A stretch of DNA of 64,000 nt, taken from contig NZ_LBIA02000001.1 in assembly GCF_001006325.2 (NCBI RefSeq), forward strand, positions 186,001 to 250,000, in the 5' to 3' direction. The position numbers were made by a program, and so were the translations under genes. The notes below the pieces were generated by a model, which was given only the letters and a program-made list of their open reading frames with translations, was not told where the DNA came from and did not search any database. This document shows, piece after piece, positions 32,575 to 41,993 of the stretch (within the stretch, counting starts at the first letter, position 1; the number at the start of each line of letters is the position of its first letter). This DNA comes from Afipia massiliensis. Lineage in GTDB: Bacteria > Pseudomonadota > Alphaproteobacteria > Rhizobiales > Xanthobacteraceae.

Positions 32575-33393
32575 CTATCGCGCGGCAAACTGAGCGAGAA
32601 CATCCTTGCACGCGGGTGAAAGGTCAGCCGCTCGCACGGCCAGACACTGCACGATGCGGCCACCGCCGGGTGCAACGCCTCCGCAAAGCGCGCGAACATC
32701 TCCGCTGCACGCAGATCTCAGGACAAGCAATTCCTCGCGCGGTCGCATGGGCCGCAGCACCAAGGCAGGCGCTGGAGCCGCCGCCGCTCCGGCAGGCGCC
32801 GCCGCAGCAGCCGGTGCGCCACCCGGGGCTGGCGCTGCACCACCGCCTACTGCGCTGACCGCCTTCTGGCAGCTTGGCGAAAGTTTCGGCATGCTCTTCT
32901 GCAAGCACTGCAATGACGCCTCGCCGCCCGGCGGCACGCTTGCGCAATTCTTCTGATAGTCCGAACGGCAAGCGCTGCGTATGGCAGCGGTTTGCGCATC
33001 GGTCGGCTTCTGTGCTGGTGTAGCAGCAGCCGCCTTGGGAGCAGCAGTAGCCTTGGGAGCAGCCGCCGGTGCGGCGGCTTTCGCCGGTGCAGGAGCCGCG
33101 GGGGCCGGCGCGGTTTCCGCCTTGGGCGCGGCGGCGGCCGGCTCGATGGCATTCACGGCCTGCTTGCAGGACCCGGAAAGCTTCGACATGTTTTTCTGCA
33201 AGCACTGCAATGAAGCCGCGCCGCCCGGCGGCACACTGGCGCAATTGGCTTCATAATCCGCGCGGCATGCAGAGCGGATCGCATTGCGCTGTTCATCGGT
33301 GGGCTGTTGGGAGACGGCCGGTGTTGCAACTGCGAAAATGACCATCGCTGCCAGCGTCCATAGCGCCGCGACACGTTTCAACGTGCTGATCAT
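32575..33393 (-). CDS. Exported protein with three Cys-rich repeats and Ala/Pro-rich linkers
   Basis: The 272-residue protein has a signal peptide (cut near AVS-QQ, residue 28) and three copies of a C-x7-C-x12-C-x11-C repeat: cysteines 43/51/64/76, 142/150/163/175 and 229/237/250/262. Repeats 1 and 2 are nearly identical (CASVPPGG...SLQCLQK); repeat 3 is closer to the single-repeat protein at 31796-32017 (GVAPGGGR). Linkers of about 55 residues are rich in Ala, Pro and Lys and low in complexity. The modules belong to the Cys_rich_FGFR1-like family (PF00839). Probably a periplasmic or cell-surface disulfide-stabilised protein; function unknown. Confidence 0.85.
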   Translation of the reverse strand: MISTLKRVAALWTLAAMVIFAVATPAVSQQPTDEQRNAIRSACRADYEANCASVPPGGAASLQCLQKNMSKLSGSCKQAVNAIEPAAAAPKAETAPAPAAPAPAKAAAPAAAPKATAAPKAAAATPAQKPTDAQTAAIRSACRSDYQKNCASVPPGGEASLQCLQKSMPKLSPSCQKAVSAVGGGAAPAPGGAPAAAAAPAGAAAAPAPALVLRPMRPREELLVLRSACSGDVRALCGGVAPGGGRIVQCLAVRAADLSPACKDVLAQFAAR

Positions 33394-33597
33394 TTGAAGA
33401 AATCCCTATTGTTGTTGCCGAATTCGCTGCTTCAATCAAAACGAAACTGCAAAAAACCTGCCGGAATAATCTTCGCGGCCATCATCATTTTCGGTTTTGA
33501 GTTTCACCGCAAGCAGATTGTTGCTATTCAAGGATCGCGGGGCGCAATTTTCTTACCCTACAGCCCCCGCTGGAACATCATGAGACGGGGCATCTGA

Positions 33598-34800
33598 ATG
33601 AAGCCTGCGTGTCCAACCTCGTTCACCGCGCTCTTCGCTTCTGTTGATCGCAGAGCACACAGGGCCTCCCGTGCCCTTCTGGCCATATCCGCATTCATCG
33701 CGCTAACTGCCTGCGAACAAAATAGTTTTGTGGCCCCGCCGCCCGCCAAGGTCGATGTCGGGCTGCCTGTGCAGCGCACCGTCACCCGCTACCTGACGGC
33801 CACCGGCAACACCGCCCCGGTCAACAACGTCGATCTTGTCGCCCGGGTGCAAGGTTTTCTCCAGTCGATCTCCTACCAGGACGGCGCCTTCGTGAAGCAA
33901 GGCACGACGCTGTTCACGATCGAGCCAGAGACTTACAAGCTGAAGCTTGAGCAGGCACAGGCCGCCGAGGCCGGTGCGCAGGCTTCGTTGAAGCAGGCGG
34001 AGGCCGACTTCAAGCGCCAATCGGATCTCGTTACGCGGCAGATTGTGTCGCAGGCAACTCTCGAACAATCCACGTCCTCACGGGACAATGCGCAAGCCAA
34101 TCTGCAGCAGGCTCAGGTCAATACCAAGATCGCGGAGGTCAACTACAGCTACACCAACGTAGCCGCCCCGTTCGATGGAATCGTCAGCGCGCGTCTCGTC
34201 TCAATCGGTGAACTCGTCGGCGCGTCCTCGCCAACCCAGCTTGCAACCATCGTTCAGCTCAATCCGATTTACGTAAACTTCAACGTCAATGAGCAGGATG
34301 TTTTACGGATACGCGCGTTCGCCGCACAGAAGGGTCTCACGCCGAAAGACCTGAAGGAGACTCCGATCGAGGTTGGACTTCAGACCGAAAGCGGCTATCC
34401 GCACAAGGGAAAGCTTGACTACGCCGCGCCGACGATCAATCAGGCGACCGGAACCCTTGCGGTACGAGGTATCCTGTCGAACACCGACCGTGTTTTACTG
34501 CCGGGATATTACGTGCGCGTGCGCGTTCCCCTTGACCAGCAGAAAGACGCCCTGCTCGTTCCTGATGTCGCATTGGGCAGCGATCAGGCCGGACGATATG
34601 TCCTTGTGGTCAACAGCGAGAATGTCGTCGAGCAGCGCAAGGTGCAGACCGGGCCCCTCGAAGGCGATCTGCGAGTGATTGAGAGCGGCCTGAAGCCCGA
34701 TGAACGTGTCGTGATCGCCGGCTTGCTGCGCGCCATCCCCGGCCAGAAGGTCGATCCTCAACTGCAAAAAATCGAGCAACCTCGCGCGTCAGCGAACTAG
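33598..34800 (+). CDS. RND periplasmic adaptor (membrane fusion lipoprotein), system 2
   Basis: The 400-residue protein has an N-terminal signal with lipobox LTAC (Cys39). It shows the MFP order: lipoyl half VDLVARVQGFLQSISYQDGA, helical hairpin (EQAQAAEAGAQASLKQAEAD to SSRDNAQANLQQAQVN), second lipoyl half NVAAPFDGIVSARLVSIGEL, beta-barrel and membrane-proximal domain. It precedes the pump gene by 9 bp on the same strand. No regulator gene is adjacent. Confidence 0.94.
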   Translation: MKPACPTSFTALFASVDRRAHRASRALLAISAFIALTACEQNSFVAPPPAKVDVGLPVQRTVTRYLTATGNTAPVNNVDLVARVQGFLQSISYQDGAFVKQGTTLFTIEPETYKLKLEQAQAAEAGAQASLKQAEADFKRQSDLVTRQIVSQATLEQSTSSRDNAQANLQQAQVNTKIAEVNYSYTNVAAPFDGIVSARLVSIGELVGASSPTQLATIVQLNPIYVNFNVNEQDVLRIRAFAAQKGLTPKDLKETPIEVGLQTESGYPHKGKLDYAAPTINQATGTLAVRGILSNTDRVLLPGYYVRVRVPLDQQKDALLVPDVALGSDQAGRYVLVVNSENVVEQRKVQTGPLEGDLRVIESGLKPDERVVIAGLLRAIPGQKVDPQLQKIEQPRASAN

Positions 34801-34809
34801 GACGGGGCC

Positions 34810-37800
34810 ATGATCTCGAAGTTCTTCATCGAGCGGCCGGTTCTTTCCAACGTCATCGCCATCCTGATGATCCTGATTGGTGGCGTGGCATTGTTTAGCC
34901 TTGCCGTCGCGCAGTACCCCGACGTGGTGCCTCCAACCGTGCAGGTCACGACGCGCTATCCCGGCGCCAGCGCCAAGACCGTCATCGATACCGTCGCACT
35001 GCCGATCGAGCAGCAGGTGAACGGCGTTGAGGACATGCTCTATATGCAATCCTACAGCGGCGCCGACGGCACCTATTCTCTCACTGTGACATTCAAGATC
35101 GGCACCGATCTGAATTTCGCGCAGGTGCTGGTCCAGAACCGGGTGTCCAGCGCTCTGTCGTCCCTGCCCCAATCGGTGCAGACCCAAGGCGTCACAGTCC
35201 AGAAGAGATCGACGGCAATCCTGCTGTTCGTGACACTGACTTCTCCGAACGCCACGTATGACAGTCTTTATCTGAGCAACTACGCCACCATCAACATTCG
35301 GGATGAATTATCGCGTCTTCCCGGGGTCGGCAACGTCACCGTGTTCGGCGCGGGCCAGTACTCGATGCGGATCTGGCTCGATCCAAACAAACTGCAAGCG
35401 CTGGCGCTGATGCCTCAGGATGTCATTCAGGCAATCCAGCAGCAGAGCCAGCAAGTCACGGCAGGCCAGGTCGGAATGCCGCCAACGCCGTCCGGGCAGG
35501 CATTCCAGTACACGCTCAACATCAATGGACGTCTCGACGACGTCACCGAGTTTAACGATGTCATCGTCAAAACCGGCAGCAATGGCGATATCACCCGCGT
35601 TCGTGACGTCGGGCGCGTTGAACTCGGCGCCCAGACCTACAGCCAGATATTTTCGCTCGACAAGAAGCCCGCCATCGGCATCGGTGTCTTCCAATCGCCC
35701 GGCGCGAACGCGCTGGAAGTCCAGCAGGCTGTCAAACAGAAGATGGACACCCTGGCACGCGGTTTCCCGCAAGACATCAAGTTCGACATTCCGTTCGACA
35801 CCACCAAGTTCGTGTCGGCTTCGATTCGTGAGGTTTACAAAACGCTGATCGAGGCGGGCCTTCTGGTCCTGATCGTGATCCTTGTGTTCCTGCAGGACTG
35901 GCGCGCCATGCTGGTTCCCGCAACCACCGTCCCGGTCACGATTATCGGCGCCTTCGCCGCGATGGCCGCGCTCGGGTTCACCATCAACCTGTCGACGCTG
36001 TTTGCGATCGTTCTCGCCATCGGAATCGTGGTCGATGACGCGATTGTCGTCGTCGAGGGAGCCGCTCACAATATCGAACGCGGACTATCCGGCCATGATG
36101 CGGCGATCAAGGCGATGGATCAGTTGTTCGCGCCGATTATCGGTATCACGCTGGTGCTGGTGTCGGTGTTCCTGCCGGCTGCGTTTCTGCCCGGGCTGAC
36201 CGGCCGCATTTATGCGCAGTTCGCGCTGGTGATCGCCGCGACAGCCCTGATCAGCGCGATCAACGCCGCAACCTTGAAGCCGACGCAATGCGCCCTGTGG
36301 CTGCGGCGGCCGGTCCCACCGGAGCAACGCAACTGGTTCTATCGCGGCTTCAATTCGATCTATGACCGGCTCGAGAAGCGCTACGCCGCCCTGATCGGCC
36401 GCATGGTTGCGCACAGCAATCTGACGGTCATTTTTGCATTGATCCTGATCGGCATCGGCGGCTACGGCCTGTCCCGCGTGCCGACGGGCTTCATACCCAT
36501 TGAGGATCAAGGCTATTTGCTTGCGGCCGTCCAGTTGCCGGACGGAGCATCGCTCGATCGCACCCAGCGCGTTCTGGATCAGGTCACCGAGATATCGAGC
36601 AAAACACCCGGCGTTGCACAGGTCATCAGCATCGCCGGCATATCGGCACTCGATAACAGCTCGAGCCTCGCCAATGCAGGCGTCTCCTATCTCATGTTGA
36701 AGGACTGGGATGAACGAGGCGCTGGTGAAGATCTGCGATCACTAGTTGTCGGACTGAACAAGAAACTCGAAGCTATTTCGGAAGCACGGATTTTCGTGCT
36801 TCCACCGCCACCAATTCAGGGCATCGGCAATGCCGCCGGCTTCGCCATGCAGGTCGAACTGCGTGACGGAAATTCCGATTTCGGTAAGTTGCAGGCCATA
36901 ACTCAAGCCGTCGTCGCAAATGCCCAGACGCAAAGCGCCTTGCAACGGGTGAACTCACCATTCCGCTCCATGGTGCCGCAATTCGACGTCGAGGTTGATC
37001 GGATCAAGACCCAGACACTGCACGTCACGACCGATCAGGTGTTCTCGACGCTCGCGTCCTATCTGGGCGCATCCTACGTCAACCAGTTCAACAAATTCGG
37101 CCGCACTTTTCAGGTTTATGCCCAGGCGGATTCACAATTTCGCCTGACCACCAAGGATATCGAGAACCTGACGGTTCGTAACCAGCAAGGCGCCATGATC
37201 CCGCTCGGCACGATTGCGACCATTACGCCGACGGTCGGCCCCTCACTCATCAGTCTGTACAATCTCTACCCATCCGCGACCATCATCGGGTTGCCAGCTC
37301 AAGGTTACAGCTCCGGCCAGTCCATGGCACTGATGGAAAAGATCGCCGAGAAAACCTTGCCGCCGGGCACCGGATACGAATGGACGGCGATGTCGTATCA
37401 AGAAAAGGTTGTCGGCAGTCAGATCTACTTCGTCTTCGGCCTCGCCCTGCTGCTCGTCTATCTGGTGCTGGCCGGACAATATGAAAGCTGGTACGCGCCA
37501 ATAGCAGTCATTCTGGCCGTGCCGCTGTCATTGCTCGGCCCGATGGCCGTCCTCACCGGACTGCGGATCGAGAACAATCTCTACACGCAAATCGGATTGA
37601 TCCTGCTGATCGCCCTCTCGGCCAAGAACGCCATCCTCATTGTTGAAGTGGCGCTTGAACTCCACGTCCGCGACCGGAAGCCACTGCTGGAATCCGCTGT
37701 GGAGGCTGCGCGGGCGCGGTTCCGGCCCATCCTGATGACGTCGTTCGCGTTCATTCTCGGTGTGGCACCATTGGTGTTCGCTACCGGCGCCGGCGCCAGC

Positions 37801-37959
37801 GCGCGCAAATCAATCGGCATTACTGTGTTCAGCGGCATGATCGCCTCCACCTGCCTCGCCGTGCTTTTCGTTCCGACGTTCTTCGTCATCGTCCAGCGAT
37901 TTGAGAATTGGCTCCGTGAGCGCAAGGAAAAGAGGGCCGGTTCACAGGCGACGGCGTAA
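34810..37959 (+). CDS. RND multidrug efflux pump, HAE1 family, system 2
   Basis: This 1049-residue pump has the full RND layout, with N-terminal helix LSNVIAILMILIGGVALFSL, proton-relay aspartates in GIVVDDAIVVVEG (about 404-416) and the C-terminal helix bundle including LIALSAKNAILIVEVALEL. It differs clearly from the pump at 14959-18129 (for instance EGAAHNIERG instead of ENVERHLAAG), so the two are distinct subfamilies, not a local duplication. No outer-membrane factor follows. Substrates cannot be inferred. Confidence 0.94.
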   Translation: MISKFFIERPVLSNVIAILMILIGGVALFSLAVAQYPDVVPPTVQVTTRYPGASAKTVIDTVALPIEQQVNGVEDMLYMQSYSGADGTYSLTVTFKIGTDLNFAQVLVQNRVSSALSSLPQSVQTQGVTVQKRSTAILLFVTLTSPNATYDSLYLSNYATINIRDELSRLPGVGNVTVFGAGQYSMRIWLDPNKLQALALMPQDVIQAIQQQSQQVTAGQVGMPPTPSGQAFQYTLNINGRLDDVTEFNDVIVKTGSNGDITRVRDVGRVELGAQTYSQIFSLDKKPAIGIGVFQSPGANALEVQQAVKQKMDTLARGFPQDIKFDIPFDTTKFVSASIREVYKTLIEAGLLVLIVILVFLQDWRAMLVPATTVPVTIIGAFAAMAALGFTINLSTLFAIVLAIGIVVDDAIVVVEGAAHNIERGLSGHDAAIKAMDQLFAPIIGITLVLVSVFLPAAFLPGLTGRIYAQFALVIAATALISAINAATLKPTQCALWLRRPVPPEQRNWFYRGFNSIYDRLEKRYAALIGRMVAHSNLTVIFALILIGIGGYGLSRVPTGFIPIEDQGYLLAAVQLPDGASLDRTQRVLDQVTEISSKTPGVAQVISIAGISALDNSSSLANAGVSYLMLKDWDERGAGEDLRSLVVGLNKKLEAISEARIFVLPPPPIQGIGNAAGFAMQVELRDGNSDFGKLQAITQAVVANAQTQSALQRVNSPFRSMVPQFDVEVDRIKTQTLHVTTDQVFSTLASYLGASYVNQFNKFGRTFQVYAQADSQFRLTTKDIENLTVRNQQGAMIPLGTIATITPTVGPSLISLYNLYPSATIIGLPAQGYSSGQSMALMEKIAEKTLPPGTGYEWTAMSYQEKVVGSQIYFVFGLALLLVYLVLAGQYESWYAPIAVILAVPLSLLGPMAVLTGLRIENNLYTQIGLILLIALSAKNAILIVEVALELHVRDRKPLLESAVEAARARFRPILMTSFAFILGVAPLVFATGAGASARKSIGITVFSGMIASTCLAVLFVPTFFVIVQRFENWLRERKEKRAGSQATA

Positions 37960-37984
37960 CAAGGCCCCTCACCTTCTGATGTAG

Positions 37985-38674
37985 CTACATCTCCCTCACC
38001 CGGTATCCGATGCCCGGCTCCGTCAGCACGACGCGAGGATCATCCGGCTTGTCCTCGATCTTCTGCCGGAGTTGGCCGATATAGACCCGCAGATACTGCG
38101 TATCCTCGGTATGTGCAGGCCCCCAGACTGCGGCGAGAATTTGCCGGTGCGTGACGACACGGCCTGCGTGCCGCGCCAGAAAGGACAGCAGATCGAACTC
38201 CTTCGGTGTCAGCTTTAGCTCCGCACCCCCGCGCGTGACACGATGACGAACGGAGTCGACCTCCAGGTCGCCGACGCGAAGCAAGGGCGTCTCGGCCTTG
38301 CGCTGCAGGCGATGGCGCAGTGCCGCCCGCATCCGCGCCATCAATTCACCGACATTGAACGGCTTGTTCACATAGTCGTCGGCGCCAAGATCGAGAGAAT
38401 CGATTTTCTCGGCTTCGCGTTCGCGCGCCGACAGCACGATAATCGGCACGTCCGACCACTCCCTGACACGGCGGATGACATCCTTTCCGTCACCGTCGGC
38501 GAGCCCAAGATCCAGCAGAACAATATCCGGAGTTTCGGCGGCAATCCGCTTGATTGCATCAGCAACAGTGTCGGTACTACTCATCTCATAGCTGTTGGCT
38601 TCGAGTGCCGGCTTGAGGAAGCGCAGAATCGCAGCTTCGTCGTCAACGACCAGCACACGGGCTCTGGCAGTCAT
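37985..38674 (-). CDS. kdpE: KdpE response regulator
   Basis: The 229-residue OmpR-family regulator has an acidic pocket Asp11/Asp12 (VVDDEAAIL), phosphoacceptor Asp55 (DIVLLDLGLADGDG), the conserved lysine in VNKPFNVGELMAR and a winged-helix DNA-binding domain (ELKLTPKEFDLLSFLARH to EPGIGYRVREM). Its start overlaps the stop of kdpD (ATGA). It activates the kdp promoter when potassium is limiting. Confidence 0.95.
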   Translation of the reverse strand: MTARARVLVVDDEAAILRFLKPALEANSYEMSSTDTVADAIKRIAAETPDIVLLDLGLADGDGKDVIRRVREWSDVPIIVLSAREREAEKIDSLDLGADDYVNKPFNVGELMARMRAALRHRLQRKAETPLLRVGDLEVDSVRHRVTRGGAELKLTPKEFDLLSFLARHAGRVVTHRQILAAVWGPAHTEDTQYLRVYIGQLRQKIEDKPDDPRVVLTEPGIGYRVREM

Positions 38675-41358
38675 GCCTTCGGATCCTTTCGCGGAAATGT
38701 CATGATGAAGCGGGTGCCGTGGTTCTCAGCAACAGGGCTCTCCGCCCGGATTGAACCTCCATGCGCTTCCATGATGCCCTTGGCAATGGCAAGCCCAAGC
38801 CCGGTCCCCTGCCTGCCGTCGGTGCTTGCATTCACGCCGCCCCCTTTTACGAAGCGGTCGAAGATTCGCGGAAGCATATCAACGGCAATGCCAAGCCCGT
38901 TGTCCGTCACCCGCAGAGATATTTCACTGTCTGCTGCCACGGCATCAATAACGATATGCGTGTGTTGCGGGGTGTGCAGCACTGCATTGGCGACGATATT
39001 GCCAACGGCCTGTTCGATCAGTATCGCATCGGCGCGCACCAGCGGCAGATCGGCTGGCAATTCGATCGCCAATGATTGCCGAGCACCACGACGACGCACC
39101 GCGCTGACGACCCGCGCCACGATGTCGCGCAGATCGATCCAATCGCTTCGCAACTCAAGCGCCCCCGCGTCGATCCGCGTGATCGCCAGCAGGTTGCGCA
39201 CCATTTCATCGAGACCTTCAGTCTCCTGCTTGATCTGTCCGAGCAAATCGTTCTTCGACGCCGCATCGAGTTTGTCGCCATAATCGAGAAGACTCGTCGC
39301 AGACCCAAGTATCGATGACAGCGGCGTGCGGAAATCATGGGAGATCGAAGCCAGCAAGGTATTGCGGACCCGCTCGGCCTCGGCAGCGGTCTTGGCGTCG
39401 ACCATTTCGCCAGCCAATGACGCCCGCTCAAGCGCAGCCGCCGCCTGTCCGCATAAGGTGTCGAGCAAGGCTCGCTCCTCCGAGTCGAGCGGCGGTGCGT
39501 CTTTCTCGGTCGCAACGCCAATCGTCCCCAGCACCTTATTGCCGATCCTCAGCGGCGTAAAAAGCCACGGGATAATGGGCAGCGTACCTGTGTTTGCGCC
39601 GGCGGGCTCGGCGTGATTGTAGGCCCAGCGCGCGGCCGTCATCGCCGCGGCATCGAGTTCGTCCTCCGGTGGCCAGGCCGCCGTTAGCGCCACATCGTCA
39701 TCCTTTGCCAGCAACACCACGACCGGCCGCCTCAAACTGGTGTGAATTTCGCTCGCAGCACCCTCCGCAACATCAACTGAGCTGGCCAGTCCCGACAGCC
39801 GCCGCGTAAACTCGTACAACCGACGTGTTGCCCGCATCCGATCCGCCGAAATGCGCGCCTGCTCGCGAACCCTGGCCGCCATGGCGGCGCTGGTGATCGC
39901 GACAACGAGAAAAATGACAAGCGCGAGCAATTCATAAGGCTCGGCAACGGTCAGGGTGTGCAGCGGTGAAATAAAGAAGAAATTGTAGGCGAGGAACGAC
40001 AGGATCGACGCATAGATCGCCGGCCAGATGCCGAAATTCATCGCGCTGAACAGCACCGCCAGCAGGAACACAATCGAGAGGTTCGGAATGGGCGTCAGCC
40101 TCGTGAGAACCTCGCCAACCACCACCGCCCCGCCGACTGCAGCAGTGGCGTAGAAAAAATGCAGTGCGTTCAATTTTTCCAAAGACCAGCGTCGTCGCGG
40201 CCGCGGCGGTGACCCCGCGGCGTCAGCTGCTCGCGTGACCAGATGAATCGCAATGTCCTGGGTTCTCCGCACCAGTTCGTGCGGAAGCGAGCGCCGCAGT
40301 AATTCGTTGATGAAGCCCCCGCGCGCCCGGCCAACCACAATCTGGGTTACGTTCTCGAACTTCGCGAACCGCAGAAGTTCGGCCGGCATGTCGGTGCCGG
40401 TCAACGTCTGGGTCTCAGCTCCGAGGCTCTCGGCAAGCTTCAGTATCTCGTCCAGCCGCTGGCGCGCGACGCTGTCGATATAGGCACCTGGCCGCTCCAC
40501 GGTTACCGCGATCCATGGCGCATCCATCAAGTCGGCGAGACGTTTGGCTGCACGCACGACGCTCGGTGAGATCTGGTCGGGCCCGACACAGGCAAGAATG
40601 CGTTCACCCGCCGCCCAGGGCCCTTCAATCGCCTGCGCCTGCATGCTTTCGATGAGAGTGGCATCGACACGCTCGGCCGCCCGCCGCAGCGCGAGTTCGC
40701 GCAGCGCCGTAAGATTCTGCGGCTTAAAGAAGTTGTCGACAGCGCGAGCGGCGGTATCCTGAACGTAGATCTTGCCTTCAGCCAGACGCTTCAACAGTTC
40801 GTCCGGCGGAAAATCGACCAGCACAACTTCATCGGCTTTGTCGAAAACCTTGTCCGGCACGGTCTCGCGCACCCGTACCTTGCTGATCTTCTGAACAACG
40901 TCGTTGAGACTTTCCAGATGCTGGATATTCAGCGTCGTCCAGACGTTGATCCCTGCCCGCAGCAGCTCGTCGATATCCTGCCAGCGTTTGGGATGACGGC
41001 TGCCGGGCACGTTTGTGTGCGCGTATTCATCGACCAGCAGAAGATCCGGTCTGCGCGCGAGAGCCGCATCGAGATCAAACTCGCGCATCACCTGATTGCG
41101 GTAGACGATCGGCTTTCGAGGCAAAACTTCGAACCCGTCGATGAGTTGCTCGGTCTCCCGCCGGCCATGCGTCTCGATCAGCCCGGCGGCAATATCCTTG
41201 CCTCCGGACTTCTCGCTGCGCGCGGCTGTGAGCATCGCGTAGGTCTTGCCGACACCGGGAGCCGCGCCGAGGAAAATCTTCAGTCGCCCCCGGCCCTCCT
41301 TGCCCGCGAGGGCCAACAAAGCGTCAGGTGAGGCTCTCTTCGTCTCCTCGCTGGACAT
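38671..41358 (-). CDS. kdpD: KdpD sensor histidine kinase
   Basis: The 895-residue membrane kinase has an N-terminal KdpD domain with Walker A GAAPGVGKT (31-39) and LLVDEYAHTN. A universal-stress-protein-like domain (about 250-370), four transmembrane helices (about 400-500), a GAF-like region, the phosphoacceptor His in SISHDFRTPLSSILG (about 675) and an HATPase domain with GTGLGLAIAKG follow. This order is diagnostic of KdpD, which senses potassium limitation and turgor and phosphorylates KdpE. It follows kdpC by 21 bp. Confidence 0.96.
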   Translation of the reverse strand: MSSEETKRASPDALLALAGKEGRGRLKIFLGAAPGVGKTYAMLTAARSEKSGGKDIAAGLIETHGRRETEQLIDGFEVLPRKPIVYRNQVMREFDLDAALARRPDLLLVDEYAHTNVPGSRHPKRWQDIDELLRAGINVWTTLNIQHLESLNDVVQKISKVRVRETVPDKVFDKADEVVLVDFPPDELLKRLAEGKIYVQDTAARAVDNFFKPQNLTALRELALRRAAERVDATLIESMQAQAIEGPWAAGERILACVGPDQISPSVVRAAKRLADLMDAPWIAVTVERPGAYIDSVARQRLDEILKLAESLGAETQTLTGTDMPAELLRFAKFENVTQIVVGRARGGFINELLRRSLPHELVRRTQDIAIHLVTRAADAAGSPPRPRRRWSLEKLNALHFFYATAAVGGAVVVGEVLTRLTPIPNLSIVFLLAVLFSAMNFGIWPAIYASILSFLAYNFFFISPLHTLTVAEPYELLALVIFLVVAITSAAMAARVREQARISADRMRATRRLYEFTRRLSGLASSVDVAEGAASEIHTSLRRPVVVLLAKDDDVALTAAWPPEDELDAAAMTAARWAYNHAEPAGANTGTLPIIPWLFTPLRIGNKVLGTIGVATEKDAPPLDSEERALLDTLCGQAAAALERASLAGEMVDAKTAAEAERVRNTLLASISHDFRTPLSSILGSATSLLDYGDKLDAASKNDLLGQIKQETEGLDEMVRNLLAITRIDAGALELRSDWIDLRDIVARVVSAVRRRGARQSLAIELPADLPLVRADAILIEQAVGNIVANAVLHTPQHTHIVIDAVAADSEISLRVTDNGLGIAVDMLPRIFDRFVKGGGVNASTDGRQGTGLGLAIAKGIMEAHGGSIRAESPVAENHGTRFIMTFPRKDPKA

Positions 41359-41379
41359 TCAACTCCTCGGTAGCTGCAC

Positions 41380-41982
41380 TCACGAACCCATCTTATCCAT
41401 TGCAAGGTTCAACTGCAGCACATTTACGCGAGGTTCACCCAGAAAGCCGAGACTGCGCGTCGCGACCATCCCATCCACAAGCGAGCGAAGTCGCGCTTCC
41501 TGCAAGCCCCGCGCTTTCGCAACCCGCGGCACTTGAAACAGCGCCGCTTCCGGGGAGATATCCGGGTCAAGCCCGCTTCCCGACGTGGTCACAAGGTCGA
41601 CCGGGACAGCCGCCGAGGAATTCTCCTTCTTCAGAGTCTCAACGCCACTCGCGAGCCGCTCGGCCAGCACCTTGCTGGTCGGGCCGAGATTCGAACCCAT
41701 GGAGTTCGAGGCATTGTACGGAGCCGCGGTGGTCTTCGATGAGTCCTGCGGGTCAGGCCCGGTTGTCGCTGACGGCCGGCCATGGAAATACCTGGCTTCC
41801 GTGAATTGCTGCCCGATCAGCGCAGAACCGATCACCTTGCCGTCCTGTTCGATCAGGCTGCCTTGGGCCTGATAGGGGAACAGCACCTGCGCCGCTCCCG
41901 TCATCGCCAGCGGATAGATCAACCCGGTGATGGCCACAAGGCCGATAAGGAACACAAGTGCGGGACGAATTTCTCTCAACAT
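41380..41982 (-). CDS. kdpC: Potassium-transporting ATPase subunit KdpC
   Basis: The 200-residue protein begins [20 protein letters not shown] with GAGAGGT upstream; an in-frame ATG at 41997 is less likely because it overlaps the end of kdpB. One transmembrane helix and the conserved [26 protein letters not shown] and [11 protein letters not shown] segments identify KdpC, which raises the ATP affinity of the KdpFABC pump. Confidence 0.95.
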   Translation of the reverse strand: MLREIRPALVFLIGLVAITGLIYPLAMTGAAQVLFPYQAQGSLIEQDGKVIGSALIGQQFTEARYFHGRPSATTGPDPQDSSKTTAAPYNASNSMGSNLGPTSKVLAERLASGVETLKKENSSAAVPVDLVTTSGSGLDPDISPEAALFQVPRVAKARGLQEARLRSLVDGMVATRSLGFLGEPRVNVLQLNLAMDKMGS

Positions 41983-41993
41983 GACTAAACCTC

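Noticed and set aside
41680-41705. A tRNA T-arm-like string GGTTCGAATC on the minus strand
   Set aside because: It is the codon sequence for the conserved KdpC segment SNLGPT; no acceptor or anticodon stem can be formed around it.
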